Part shown: in pieces, positions 1 through 8,262 of the stretch
How positions within the stretch are numbered: position 1 is the stretch's first letter
Layout of the letters: each line of letters starts with the position of its first letter
Source: JAWLDA01 sp041686855
Lineage (GTDB): Bacteria; Bacillota; Limnochordia; DTU080; RSA5
NCBI GenBank assembly: GCA_041686855.1
Contig: JAWLDA010000006.1
Coordinates: 62,001-126,000 of the forward strand
DNA length: 64,000 nt
Direction of reading: 5' to 3'
Notes under the pieces: model-generated
What the model saw: the letters and a program-made list of their open reading frames with translations, nothing else
Databases searched by the model: none
Told to the model about the DNA's origin: nothing
Translations under genes and position numbers: made by a program

Positions 1-826
1 CCATGAGGTTGGCGAGGAGAAGGAGTGTGGCGCCCGTGATCGTCGAAGGATTGGCGGAGGCGATGCCGACTCCGACGACGTTGGCGGGGACGAGGAGCGC
101 GACGGCGACCATCACACCTACAAGCGTCGAACTGGCACCGCCGGTGAGCGACAGCGCTCCCGCAAAACCAGAGCCCAGCGCGAGGACGAGGTGAAAAATG
201 TTGGGTGTCGTCCTCGCTTGGATCTGCGCCGACATCTCCGGGTCGTAACCGGGTAGAGCTGCGGCGACCGCATAGCCCACACCGATTGCGAGGAGGAGGC
301 CCATTCCTTCGGCGACGGCTCCCTCTTTTAGCAGCTTGATGTCGGAAAGGACGACGCCGAGGCTGAGTGAGAGCGCCGGTCCGAGGAGCGGCGAGATCAC
401 CATGGCGCCGATCACTACAGTGGCGTCATCCGCCAGAAGGCCTAGCGTGGCGATGATGCTGGAGAGTATGACAAAGAGGATAAAGTTGCGGTCGAGCCTT
501 GCGAGCGCTGACACGTCCTCGACCAGCTCTTCGCGGGCGGTGCGCTGGGAGTCCCCTTGGGAAGGCTCTTGCAGGCGAGGCACACTGGCTTCGACAGGTA
601 GGACCGCCACGAAGTAGGTCTCCTCTTCGGGCGGTCCCAGTCGACGGGTGAGCTCGCTTAAAATATGTCCCGTTTGGCCGCTTGGCACCGTCATGAGGCA
701 GAGGCACTGATCGGTGTGAGCGTCTATACTGATGCGGGCCCGGTCCACGTTGAACTTATCGCAGACAGCCTGGAGCTCCCCGTGTCGAGAGCGCTCGGCC
801 TGCACCTGGATCTGTCTAAGACTCAT
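1..826 (-). CDS. DUF389 (TIGR00341-like) membrane protein, partial
   Basis: The gene starts at ATG 826 and runs off the left edge of the window. An open frame of 275 codons is visible. Residues 1-85 form a soluble domain beginning MSLRQIQVQAERSRHG. After a linker come hydrophobic helices with the family motif VVIGAMVISPLLGPALSLSLG, then further Gly/Ala-rich membrane segments. This arrangement is typical of DUF389 proteins, whose function is unknown. The gene lies 39 nt downstream of metH on the same strand, so it may be read from the metH transcript. The C-terminus is missing only because the window ends. Confidence 0.85.
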   Translation of the reverse strand, partial: MSLRQIQVQAERSRHGELQAVCDKFNVDRARISIDAHTDQCLCLMTVPSGQTGHILSELTRRLGPPEEETYFVAVLPVEASVPRLQEPSQGDSQRTAREELVEDVSALARLDRNFILFVILSSIIATLGLLADDATVVIGAMVISPLLGPALSLSLGVVLSDIKLLKEGAVAEGMGLLLAIGVGYAVAAALPGYDPEMSAQIQARTTPNIFHLVLALGSGFAGALSLTGGASSTLVGVMVAVALLVPANVVGVGIASANPSTITGATLLLLANLM

Positions 827-865
827 CGCTCGTGCACCACGTCTGTTACCACGCCCCAGTTTGAC

Positions 866-3800
866 TTAGGCGCCGTCGCGGACCTGCTTGGCTGCGTCAA
901 AGTACGTACAGGCCGGATGATGAAAGACCAGTGCGCTCACAGAAGCTTCGGGCTCCATCATGTACTCCTCGGTCAGCTCGACCCCGATCGTTTCGGGACG
1001 CAGCAGCTCAAAGAGGGGCTGCTGCAGGGCAAGGTCCGGACAGGCTGGATATCCAAAGGAGTAACGTCTGCCACGGTAACGGGTCTGGAAGCGGTCCTTC
1101 ATGGTGGTCTCAGGAGCATCCGGGAAGCCCCACCAGCCGCGGATCCGTGTGTGTAACCACTCTGCGCACCCTTCGGCAGTCTCGAGCGCCAAGGCTTGAA
1201 TCGCGTGGCTCTTGAGGTATTCACCCGCATCCTTGTACCGCTCGTAGAGCTCCCGGATACCTCGCCCTGCGGTTACGACAAAGAGGCAGACGTTGTCGCG
1301 CGCGCCCTCTCCCTTGGGGTTGGTATAGTCGGCAAGACAGAGTCCGCCTTTACCCGGCTGGCGTGGGAACTCAAAGCTCTGCAGCACCTTTTCAGTGCCC
1401 GGTTCGAGCAGACTGAGTCGATTGCCTTCGCTCCACGCTTCGTAAAATTGCCACACCGCATGAATCTCCATCGCGCCCGCGCGACACTCGGCCTTTAACT
1501 CGTCGATGACCTCTTTGAGCATCAACGCCTTTGGATCTCCCTCTTTTAAAAGGGTCTCCGCCCGGCCCCCTCTCAATCCCAAATGACGCGAGTAAAGCAT
1601 CGAGGGATTGATGTACGACCACACTTCGTCGTGCTTGATATGGCGTAGAACGTGTCGCTTGGTGTCGGGTGGCTCCGGGACCTCTGCGCTGATTGGAATG
1701 GCTGGGGAGCGTTGGGTCTCTACGGGCACCGCCACCTTGCGTTTGTCGTCGCCTTCCCCAAGCTTAAGGGTCTCTTCGTCCAATCGGGCAACCAATTCGG
1801 CGCGCCGGTCAGCGTTCATGATCTGGTTGGCCAAATCCAATCCTTTCATAGCGTCTAATGCGTAGGCGACCAAACCTCCGTAGGCCGGCGCGATCTTGCG
1901 CCGGGTAAAGCCGTTGCTGAGGGCCGCCCCTCCAACCATGAGGGGGAGCTCGACACCAGCCGCGTGCAACTCTTCGGCCGTCACCACCATTTGTTGCGCC
2001 GATTTTACCAACAAGCCGGAGAGGCCAATGATGTCGGGCTCGTGCTCGCGCACCGCACGCAGCAGGTCCGCAGGGGGAACTTTAATTCCGAGGTTGATGA
2101 CGTCGAAGCCGTTGTTGCCGAGCACGATCTCGACAAGGTTCTTGCCGATGTCGTGCACGTCCCCCTTAACCGTCGCCAAGATGATTCTTCCTTTGCCGGC
2201 GCTGTCGGACTTATCCATATGCGGTTCGAGGTGGCTCACGGCTGCCTTCATCGCTTCGGCGCTCTGCAGCACTTCCGCGACGATTAATTCGTTGGCGTTA
2301 AAGAGGCGACCCACTTCGTCCATCCCGGCCATCAGAGGACCGTTGATGATGTCGAGGGGCTGTGCTTCCTTAAGTTTGAGGTCGAGGTCTTCGATGAGAC
2401 CGTCTTTACTCCCGTCGATGATGTAGCGTGCGAGGCGTTCGTCGAGCGGTAAGTCGCTCTTTTTCACCTTCGTTCGGCTGTTGGCGCCGCGGAAGTGATC
2501 GGCGAAAGCCGCTATGGTCTCGTCCGACGTATCGAAGAGGAGTGCGTCGGCGAGTCGCTTCTCCTCTTCGGGGATCGCGGCGTACCGCTCCAGCTTTTCG
2601 GAGTTGACAATCGCCATATCCAAGCCGGCTTGGATACAGTGGTACAGAAAGACCGAGTTGAGCACTTCCCGGCCCGCCGCGGGTAAACCGAACGATATGT
2701 TGCTGATCCCTAAGACGGTCTTGGTCTTGGGCATCGCTTCTTTTATGAGTCGAATTCCCTCGATGGTCTCCTTGGCCGAGCCGAGGTACTGCGAGTCTCC
2801 GGTCGCGCACGGAAAGACCAGGGGGTCAAAGATGATGTCCTCAGGTGGCACGCCGTACTTCGTCGTCAGCAGATCGTAGGAGCGCTGGGCCACTTCGAGT
2901 TTGCGTTGGCGGGTGAGCGCCATGCCCCGGGCCTTGTCCTCGTCGATCGTACCGACGATCAATGCTGCGCCGAACTGACGCGCCATGGGGACGACTTGCT
3001 CAAAGCGTTCTTCGCCGTCCTCTAAGTTAATCGAGTTGATGATCGCTTTCCCTTGGCAATAGGTGAGAGCCACCTCGATCACCTCTGGATCGGTGGAGTC
3101 GATCATCAACGGCACTTTCACTTTCTTGATCACCTCGGCGAGGAAACGCTCAGTGTCGCCGAGTTCGTCGCGATCGGGGTTGGCCAGACAGACGTCGATG
3201 ATGTGCGCGCCGTTCCTCACTTGCCGTCGGGCAATCTCCGAGGCCTCTTCAAACTTATCCTCGATGATTAGGTTCTTAAAGAGGCGGGACCCGATCACGT
3301 TGGTCCGCTCGCCGACGATGATGGGACGCTTGGAATCCTCGATCTCGAGGTTGTCGATCCCTGAGACAAAGGTCCCGGACCGCTCAGCCGGTTGGCGTGG
3401 CGCTTTACCCTCGGCCAACTCCACAAAGGCCCGGATGTGCTCAGGCGTTGTCCCGCAACATCCACCCAAAAGATTCACCCAACCCTGCTCGACAAAGCGG
3501 CCGAGGACTCGGGTCATCATCGCGGGCGTTTCGAGGTAACGGCCCTCTTCGTCGGGGAGGCCGGCGTTAGGGACACAGGCGACAGGGAAGGGCGCGCCTT
3601 CGGCGAGGGCGCGAATGTGGTCGGTCATAAACTCAGGACCCGTGGCACAGTTGAGGCCTATGTAAAGCAGATCGGCGTGTTCGATACTGGTGAGGAGTGC
3701 CTCGGCGCTCTGTCCGGCCAGCATAGTCCCCATCGGTTCGATCGTGCCTGAGACGGCAATCGGCACCTCTTTCTTTAGAGCTTTGAAAGCGCGGCGGGCT

Positions 3801-4333
3801 CCGATGATGGCAGCTTTAACATTGCGCGTATCCTGGGCGGTCTCGATCAGCAAATAGTCGGCGCCGCCGTCGATGAGGGCGCGCGCCTGCTCTTGAAAGT
3901 GGTGGATCAACTCGTCAAAGGTGATACCACCTGTGACGGAGATTGCTTTGGTCGTCGGCCCGATCGCTCCCGCCACAAAGCGAGGCTTCAGGGGTGTGCT
4001 GGCCGCATCTGCAGCTTGACGGGCGATCTCGGCGCCGGCTTTGGTGATCTCGTACGCCTGCTCGTGGAGCGGAGGATACTCCGCCAGTACGAGCGCCGTC
4101 GAGCCGAAGGTGTTGGACTCAATGATGTCTGCTCCGGCGTCAAGGTGAGCATCGTGGATCCTTCTGACAACGTCGGGGCGGGTTAGGTTGAGGTGCTCGT
4201 TGCAACCGTCGAAGGCTTCGCCGCCAAAGTCGTCGGGAGTGAGGTCGGCTTCCTGCAGAGCCGTACCCATTGCTCCATCAATGATTAGGATACGCTCGCT
4301 AAGCAGTCGTCTTAACGTGTTTGTTCGATCCAT
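866..4333 (-). CDS. metH: Cobalamin-dependent methionine synthase
   Basis: This 1155-residue protein transfers the methyl group of 5-methyltetrahydrofolate to homocysteine via cobalamin, and it contains all four modules. The homocysteine domain (about 1-310) has the zinc cysteines C229 and C292/C293 in GGCCGTTPEH. The pterin-binding domain spans about 335-620. The B12 cap and Rossmann domain follow (about 640-860), with cobalt-ligand His727 in GDVHDIGKN. The reactivation domain (about 890-1155) ends in RGRRYSFGYPACPD, which binds SAM. The N-terminus aligns naturally with E. coli MetH, so ATG 4333 is a sound start. The first 22 nt overlap the 3' end of the transposase-derived gene upstream, which suggests translational coupling. 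With metK, ahcY and metF nearby it closes a methyl cycle. Function is near certain from the motifs. Confidence 0.98.
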   Translation of the reverse strand: MDRTNTLRRLLSERILIIDGAMGTALQEADLTPDDFGGEAFDGCNEHLNLTRPDVVRRIHDAHLDAGADIIESNTFGSTALVLAEYPPLHEQAYEITKAGAEIARQAADAASTPLKPRFVAGAIGPTTKAISVTGGITFDELIHHFQEQARALIDGGADYLLIETAQDTRNVKAAIIGARRAFKALKKEVPIAVSGTIEPMGTMLAGQSAEALLTSIEHADLLYIGLNCATGPEFMTDHIRALAEGAPFPVACVPNAGLPDEEGRYLETPAMMTRVLGRFVEQGWVNLLGGCCGTTPEHIRAFVELAEGKAPRQPAERSGTFVSGIDNLEIEDSKRPIIVGERTNVIGSRLFKNLIIEDKFEEASEIARRQVRNGAHIIDVCLANPDRDELGDTERFLAEVIKKVKVPLMIDSTDPEVIEVALTYCQGKAIINSINLEDGEERFEQVVPMARQFGAALIVGTIDEDKARGMALTRQRKLEVAQRSYDLLTTKYGVPPEDIIFDPLVFPCATGDSQYLGSAKETIEGIRLIKEAMPKTKTVLGISNISFGLPAAGREVLNSVFLYHCIQAGLDMAIVNSEKLERYAAIPEEEKRLADALLFDTSDETIAAFADHFRGANSRTKVKKSDLPLDERLARYIIDGSKDGLIEDLDLKLKEAQPLDIINGPLMAGMDEVGRLFNANELIVAEVLQSAEAMKAAVSHLEPHMDKSDSAGKGRIILATVKGDVHDIGKNLVEIVLGNNGFDVINLGIKVPPADLLRAVREHEPDIIGLSGLLVKSAQQMVVTAEELHAAGVELPLMVGGAALSNGFTRRKIAPAYGGLVAYALDAMKGLDLANQIMNADRRAELVARLDEETLKLGEGDDKRKVAVPVETQRSPAIPISAEVPEPPDTKRHVLRHIKHDEVWSYINPSMLYSRHLGLRGGRAETLLKEGDPKALMLKEVIDELKAECRAGAMEIHAVWQFYEAWSEGNRLSLLEPGTEKVLQSFEFPRQPGKGGLCLADYTNPKGEGARDNVCLFVVTAGRGIRELYERYKDAGEYLKSHAIQALALETAEGCAEWLHTRIRGWWGFPDAPETTMKDRFQTRYRGRRYSFGYPACPDLALQQPLFELLRPETIGVELTEEYMMEPEASVSALVFHHPACTYFDAAKQVRDGA

Positions 4334-5859
4334 GGATTCAAGATCGCTCCTAACAGTGGCGTCGATCCCTCACGTGAGTGGGGGTCGAAGTATTCGGGAG
4401 GCTCCGGCACGCCTAACCGGGTAAACAATCGGTTTTGCTCGGGCGTCATTTCGGTACGTCGATAAACCGTTCCCTCAGAGTTGCGGAAGACACCGAGTTG
4501 AATGGCGCCCAGGTCACGGTCGATTTGGCTCCAACGCTGCTCGGCGCGCACCTCAACGTAACGAATGAGGAAGAGCGCCATCCAGCAGAGGAAGATGTGT
4601 GCCTCGTGGTAGTGCTGGGGGCGGTGCGTAAAGCGGTGAATCACTGTCGAATGCGCCAGGGCGTTAAGCGTCTCAACGGTCTCAAGGAGACCCGTGTAAC
4701 CGCGTACCAGCGCTGCCGTCGAGAGTCGTCGGTCGCAGGTGGTGAGTACAAATTTCCCGTCGCGTCGTCCCTCGTGGAGCGCTTGGCTCCAGCGAATTCG
4801 GAATGTCTGGCCCGACTCCGCCAGGTAGGGCGCGTAGACGGGATCGTTCTTTAGCGATTGTAGGAGAAGCGCGCGCTGCTCGGACGGCAACAATTCAGCC
4901 GCGGCGATCTGATCCTCCAATTCGGAGAGAATACGTCGACGGGCCCGCTCTCGCTGCTCTTTGAGAAGGAGATTGCGCACAAGTATACGCCGCTCCTGCT
5001 GGTCGGGGTCTCTCGGAGCAATCTCTTTCGCTTCTATATAGGGAAGCACTTTGCGATACCGTCCGGGATGGGAGAGGCGATCGAGCTCGAGTGGGTCGTC
5101 CCGATCGACGGAGAGAATCCGATGAACCTCCGGCGCATCGTGTGAATGCGGCCAACAGTGCACGGGAAGGCCGCCTTCATTTACGCTCACGCCGATCGCT
5201 TCGAGGCGACTGGGCGTCGGCGGGTGGAGAGACGCCGCGGATGCCTGAGTCGTACCGGCGAAGAGAGGCCCTTCCGAAAGGTGAAGATCAGGTGCACGGC
5301 GCTGTACGATCTCAAGACGAAGTTGCTCCCCCATGCTGTTGAGGAACGAGAGTGTACGAGTCACCTGGCTGAGCGGCACGTCCTCGAGGAATCGTCCGGA
5401 CCCGCTGTCGTCCGCAGAGGAAGCCGGTGTTGATATGCCATCCGGGTGAATGTACTCGCATACAAGGGCGAATAGTGTCTGCTCAATGGTAGAGAAGAAG
5501 GGGATCTCCCGGGCGAGGGACCCGAAAGCCTGATCAACCTGAAGAGTGTGCCAGAGGCGGTCGAAGAGCCAGGTGCGACCGACAACTTTTGTGCCGAGGA
5601 ACCTGGTTGACTCCGGGAGTGGCTGCGCCTGTGTCGCCGGCGCCCCGGGCATCGCTTGATCTCCCTCGCCAACAATTTTAATGAGGGTATCGGCGAGCCG
5701 GCGCAGCGCGCGCCGGTCGAGTTTGTCTTCTCGCCCCAAGGAGTGGATCACTTTGGCCTTGGCGTGGCGCGCTTGGGGGTCCCAAACATTATGCGCCAGT
5801 TGAACGTATCGGACAACCGATCCATCCTTGTTCTTGCGAGCGATCCTCCGAATGTACAT
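4312..5859 (-). CDS. IS1634-family transposase-derived protein, catalytic residues lost
   Basis: An intact 515-residue frame whose N-terminus (MYIRRIARKNKDGS...YVQLAHN) and C-terminal region (HYHEAHIFLCWMALFLIRYVE) are those of IS1634/IS4-type transposases. The start ATG 5859 is preferred over GTG 5877 because family members begin MYIRR or MYLRK. In active relatives the first Asp sits in a FDTTS motif; here the site reads LFAGTTQ (Gly202). The stretch that should carry the second Asp (ADRG motif) is missing, and the glutamate signature is not recognisable near residues 388-400. The frame has no stops over 515 codons and ends inside metH, so no terminal repeat can follow it. It is divergent from another transposase-derived gene. 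I infer an exapted protein rather than an active element; its function is unknown. Confidence 0.75.
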   Translation of the reverse strand: MYIRRIARKNKDGSVVRYVQLAHNVWDPQARHAKAKVIHSLGREDKLDRRALRRLADTLIKIVGEGDQAMPGAPATQAQPLPESTRFLGTKVVGRTWLFDRLWHTLQVDQAFGSLAREIPFFSTIEQTLFALVCEYIHPDGISTPASSADDSGSGRFLEDVPLSQVTRTLSFLNSMGEQLRLEIVQRRAPDLHLSEGPLFAGTTQASAASLHPPTPSRLEAIGVSVNEGGLPVHCWPHSHDAPEVHRILSVDRDDPLELDRLSHPGRYRKVLPYIEAKEIAPRDPDQQERRILVRNLLLKEQRERARRRILSELEDQIAAAELLPSEQRALLLQSLKNDPVYAPYLAESGQTFRIRWSQALHEGRRDGKFVLTTCDRRLSTAALVRGYTGLLETVETLNALAHSTVIHRFTHRPQHYHEAHIFLCWMALFLIRYVEVRAEQRWSQIDRDLGAIQLGVFRNSEGTVYRRTEMTPEQNRLFTRLGVPEPPEYFDPHSREGSTPLLGAILNPWIEQTR

Positions 5860-5885
5860 GCCTATACGGTAGCACACGGAATGCG

Positions 5886-5891
5886 ATTATA
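5886..5891 (-). promoter_or_regulatory. Probable -10 box of the IS1634-derived gene
   Basis: On the minus strand a perfect TATAAT lies 26 nt upstream of ATG 5859, predicting a leader of about 20 nt. The matching -35 position (about 5909-5914) is poor (ATATGA), so activation by a protein is possible. Confidence 0.5.
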
Positions 5892-5921
5892 CAAGGGAAT
5901 AGGATGGGTCATATGCCTAGG

Positions 5922-5933
5922 GGACTATAGTCC
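5922..5933. promoter_or_regulatory. 12-bp perfect palindrome between divergent transposase-derived genes
   Basis: GGACTATAGTCC is a perfect 12-bp palindrome in the 159-bp divergent intergenic region. It lies just upstream of the expected -35 of the minus-strand gene and about 85 bp upstream of the plus-strand start. It is a candidate dimer-binding operator; no protein is known to bind it. Confidence 0.35.
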
Positions 5934-5983
5934 TATATTGGAGGCGTTTTAATTGAGCAGTATCGTTTTGAATCATAAATTCC

Positions 5984-6012
5984 TTTACAATTCCCTGTTC
6001 CCGTGATAGTAT
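5984..6012 (+). promoter_or_regulatory. SigmaA-type promoter of the IS630-derived gene
   Basis: TTTACA at 5984-5989, a 17-nt spacer, and TAGTAT at 6007-6012. Transcription would begin at about 6018-6020, on or next to the ATG at 6019, predicting a leaderless or near-leaderless mRNA. No ribosome binding site precedes the ATG. Confidence 0.6.
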
Positions 6013-6018
6013 GCTCGC

Positions 6019-7059
6019 ATGGGTAGGAAAGCTATTCCAGTCGAGTTAACATTTGCTGAGCGCGAGACGCTGGAGAGGGCCAGTGCCGACCCGACGGCAC
6101 CGCGCAAGGCCCGTCGGGCGCAAATTGTCTTGGCGGCAGCCGAGGGTCTCAGTAATATGGAGATCGCCCTACGTCTTGGGTGTTCGCTGCCGACTGTCGG
6201 CAAGTGGCGGCGCCGGTTTGTCGAGCGGAGATTGCCCGGCCTAGCTGACGAAGCCCGTCCGGGGCGCCCTGCGCTCATCGGTGAGGCGAGCGCACAGCAA
6301 ATTCTCGAGTGGACACTCTCCCCGTCGCCCCAAGAGGGACGGTGGACTGCCCAACACGTCGCTCGTGTGCTGGGCGTGAGCCGGGCCACTCTCTATCGGG
6401 TGCGCAAGCGATTACACCTACACCACCAACGCCGGATAATGCGCACCGGGCCTCGCTCGGCGCAGCCCTATAAGCCCCGAGAGAGGCTGGTGGGGCTCCA
6501 CCTTCACCCACCCCAAGCCATCGCTGCATTCGCCACCTTGCCTTCGAGCGGCTCCGGTGCCATACAGCCTACGGCGGACCCGCAAGCTGAGACTGTCTCG
6601 GCTCTTTGTGTCGACCCTTTGCCCAGAGTGCGCGAGCATCTGTATGCAGCGTGCAGTAGCGACTATCGGCACCCTGTAAAAGGGCGCGTGCGGGAAGCGA
6701 TTGCGTTCCTTCGCCAGCTCGAAGGGGAGTGCCGAGTAGGGGAGATACGGCTCATCGCACATAACGCGGCACTCCTCGATCACGAGGATGTGCGCCGTTG
6801 GTTGGACCGGCGCCCGCGATTTACGGTGGAGCGCGTCTCCACCAAGAGTGAATGGGTAAAGCACGTGGTCGCTGTGCTCTTTCACCATCGTGACATACAA
6901 GAGCGCCTGGCCCAGGCGCTGCTGCGTTTCCATACCCACACCACCACGACGACCAAGGGCTTCAACTGGGTGAGTTCACCCTTATCCAAATGCCTTAAGC
7001 AAATGGAGGGAACCCCATGCCAGAAAGCGATCGGTTTTTGTTCACATCCGAATCAGTGA
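6019..7059 (+). CDS. IS630-family transposase-derived HTH protein, DDE triad lost
   Basis: A 346-residue frame with the two N-terminal HTH units of IS630 transposases: about 38-68 (SNMEIALRLGCSLPTVGKWR) and 105-132 (ARVLGVSRATLYRVRKR). The C-terminal half still follows the family fold (VGLHLHPPQ, VRRWLDRRPRF). By alignment the first catalytic Asp falls in residues 172-175 (ATLP). The second is His248 in IAHNAAL where LDNYATH is usual. The Glu of LNxVE is Val284. All three metal ligands are therefore gone while DNA-binding parts and frame are kept. The last 43 nt overlap metK, so no right-hand terminal repeat remains. I infer a domesticated DNA-binding protein, possibly controlling the SAM genes. 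A decaying element is the alternative, but the stop-free frame argues against it. Confidence 0.75.
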   Translation: MGRKAIPVELTFAERETLERASADPTAPRKARRAQIVLAAAEGLSNMEIALRLGCSLPTVGKWRRRFVERRLPGLADEARPGRPALIGEASAQQILEWTLSPSPQEGRWTAQHVARVLGVSRATLYRVRKRLHLHHQRRIMRTGPRSAQPYKPRERLVGLHLHPPQAIAAFATLPSSGSGAIQPTADPQAETVSALCVDPLPRVREHLYAACSSDYRHPVKGRVREAIAFLRQLEGECRVGEIRLIAHNAALLDHEDVRRWLDRRPRFTVERVSTKSEWVKHVVAVLFHHRDIQERLAQALLRFHTHTTTTTKGFNWVSSPLSKCLKQMEGTPCQKAIGFCSHPNQ

Positions 7060-8234
7060 CAGAAGGGCACCCCGACAAGATGTGCGACCAAATCTCCGAT
7101 GCGGTGTTGGACGCCATCTTTGCTCAGGATCCCCAAGCTCGGGTCGCATGCGAGACGGCGATCACCACGGGAATGGTGATTGTGATGGGCGAAGTGACGA
7201 CAAACGCCCAACTCGATGTGCAAAGTGTTGTACGCGAGACGATCCGCGACATTGGCTACGACCGTGCGAAGTACGGATTCGATTGCGACACCTGCAGTGT
7301 GATGGTCTCCCTAGACAAGCAATCTGGAGATATCGCCATGGGAGTCGACACGGCTTTGGAGGCCAAGGAAGGAGAAGAGGGCGTCGACCTCGACGAGTTG
7401 GGCGCAGGCGATCAGGGATTGATGTTTGGGTACGCGACCAACGAGACCTCTGATCTGATGCCCCTTCCCATCAACCTCGCTCACGAGCTGGCGCAGCGCT
7501 TGGCCACGGTCCGAAAGGACGGAACCTTGGAGTACCTGCGGCCTGACGGCAAGTCGCAGGTGACCGTAGAGTATGTCGATGGCAAACCCGTACACTTGGA
7601 TACGATTCTGATCTCCACGCAGCACGCTCCTGAAGTAGACCGGGAGCAGATTTACGCCGACCTTGTGCGCCACGTCATCGATCCCGTAGCGCCTAAGGAG
7701 CTCTATGACGGGCGGACGCGGGTGATTGTCAACCCGACCGGGCGCTTCGTCACGGGAGGTCCCCTGGGCGACGCCGGACTTACCGGACGCAAAATCATTG
7801 TCGACACGTACGGCGGCATGGGGCGCCATGGCGGCGGGGCGTTCTCCGGCAAGGATCCGACAAAAGTCGATCGGTCGGCAGCGTACGCCGCGCGACATGT
7901 GGCCAAAAACATCGTTGCGGCCGACCTCGCCGAGCGGTGTGAAGTGCAGTTAGCCTATGCTATCGGTGTGGCGCAACCCGTCTCGCTGATGGTGGACACC
8001 TTCGGCACGGCGCGAATCCCTGAATCTCACATCGAGACGCTCGTCCGCGAACACTTTGACTTGAGGCCTGCCGCCATCATCCGCTCCTTTGACCTGCGTC
8101 GACCGATCTATCGCCAGACTGCAGCGTACGGGCACTTTGGGCGCAGTGACGTCGACCTCCCCTGGGAGAGGACCGACAAGGCTGAGGCGCTGCGGGAAGC
8201 GGCGCTCGGTATGGCTGCGAAGCGAGCACTCTAA
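7017..8234 (+). CDS. metK: S-adenosylmethionine synthetase
   Basis: A 405-residue enzyme making SAM from methionine and ATP. Diagnostic motifs are GHPDKMCDQISDAVLD near the N-terminus, the loop GAGDQGLMFGYA around 129-140, and the phosphate-binding GGAFSGKDPTKVDRSAAY around 273-290. The start ATG 7017 has GGAGG 7 nt upstream. Its first 43 nt overlap the 3' end of the IS630-derived gene. It is the first enzyme of an operon continuing with ahcY, a kinase, metF and two glycine methyltransferases, so its SAM is probably channelled to betaine synthesis as well as housekeeping. No S-box riboswitch was recognised upstream. Confidence 0.98.
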   Translation: MPESDRFLFTSESVTEGHPDKMCDQISDAVLDAIFAQDPQARVACETAITTGMVIVMGEVTTNAQLDVQSVVRETIRDIGYDRAKYGFDCDTCSVMVSLDKQSGDIAMGVDTALEAKEGEEGVDLDELGAGDQGLMFGYATNETSDLMPLPINLAHELAQRLATVRKDGTLEYLRPDGKSQVTVEYVDGKPVHLDTILISTQHAPEVDREQIYADLVRHVIDPVAPKELYDGRTRVIVNPTGRFVTGGPLGDAGLTGRKIIVDTYGGMGRHGGGAFSGKDPTKVDRSAAYAARHVAKNIVAADLAERCEVQLAYAIGVAQPVSLMVDTFGTARIPESHIETLVREHFDLRPAAIIRSFDLRRPIYRQTAAYGHFGRSDVDLPWERTDKAEALREAALGMAAKRAL

Positions 8235-8262
8235 AGCGAATACGTACAAAGGGAGAGTTTAG

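Noticed and set aside
5860..6018. Terminal inverted repeats marking active insertion sequences
   Set aside because: Only the short GGACTATAGTCC palindrome is seen, and both frames run into metH and metK, leaving no room for outer ends.
6960..7016. SAM-responsive riboswitch in front of metK
   Set aside because: The region is coding sequence of the upstream gene, and no S-box core or terminator hairpin is visible.
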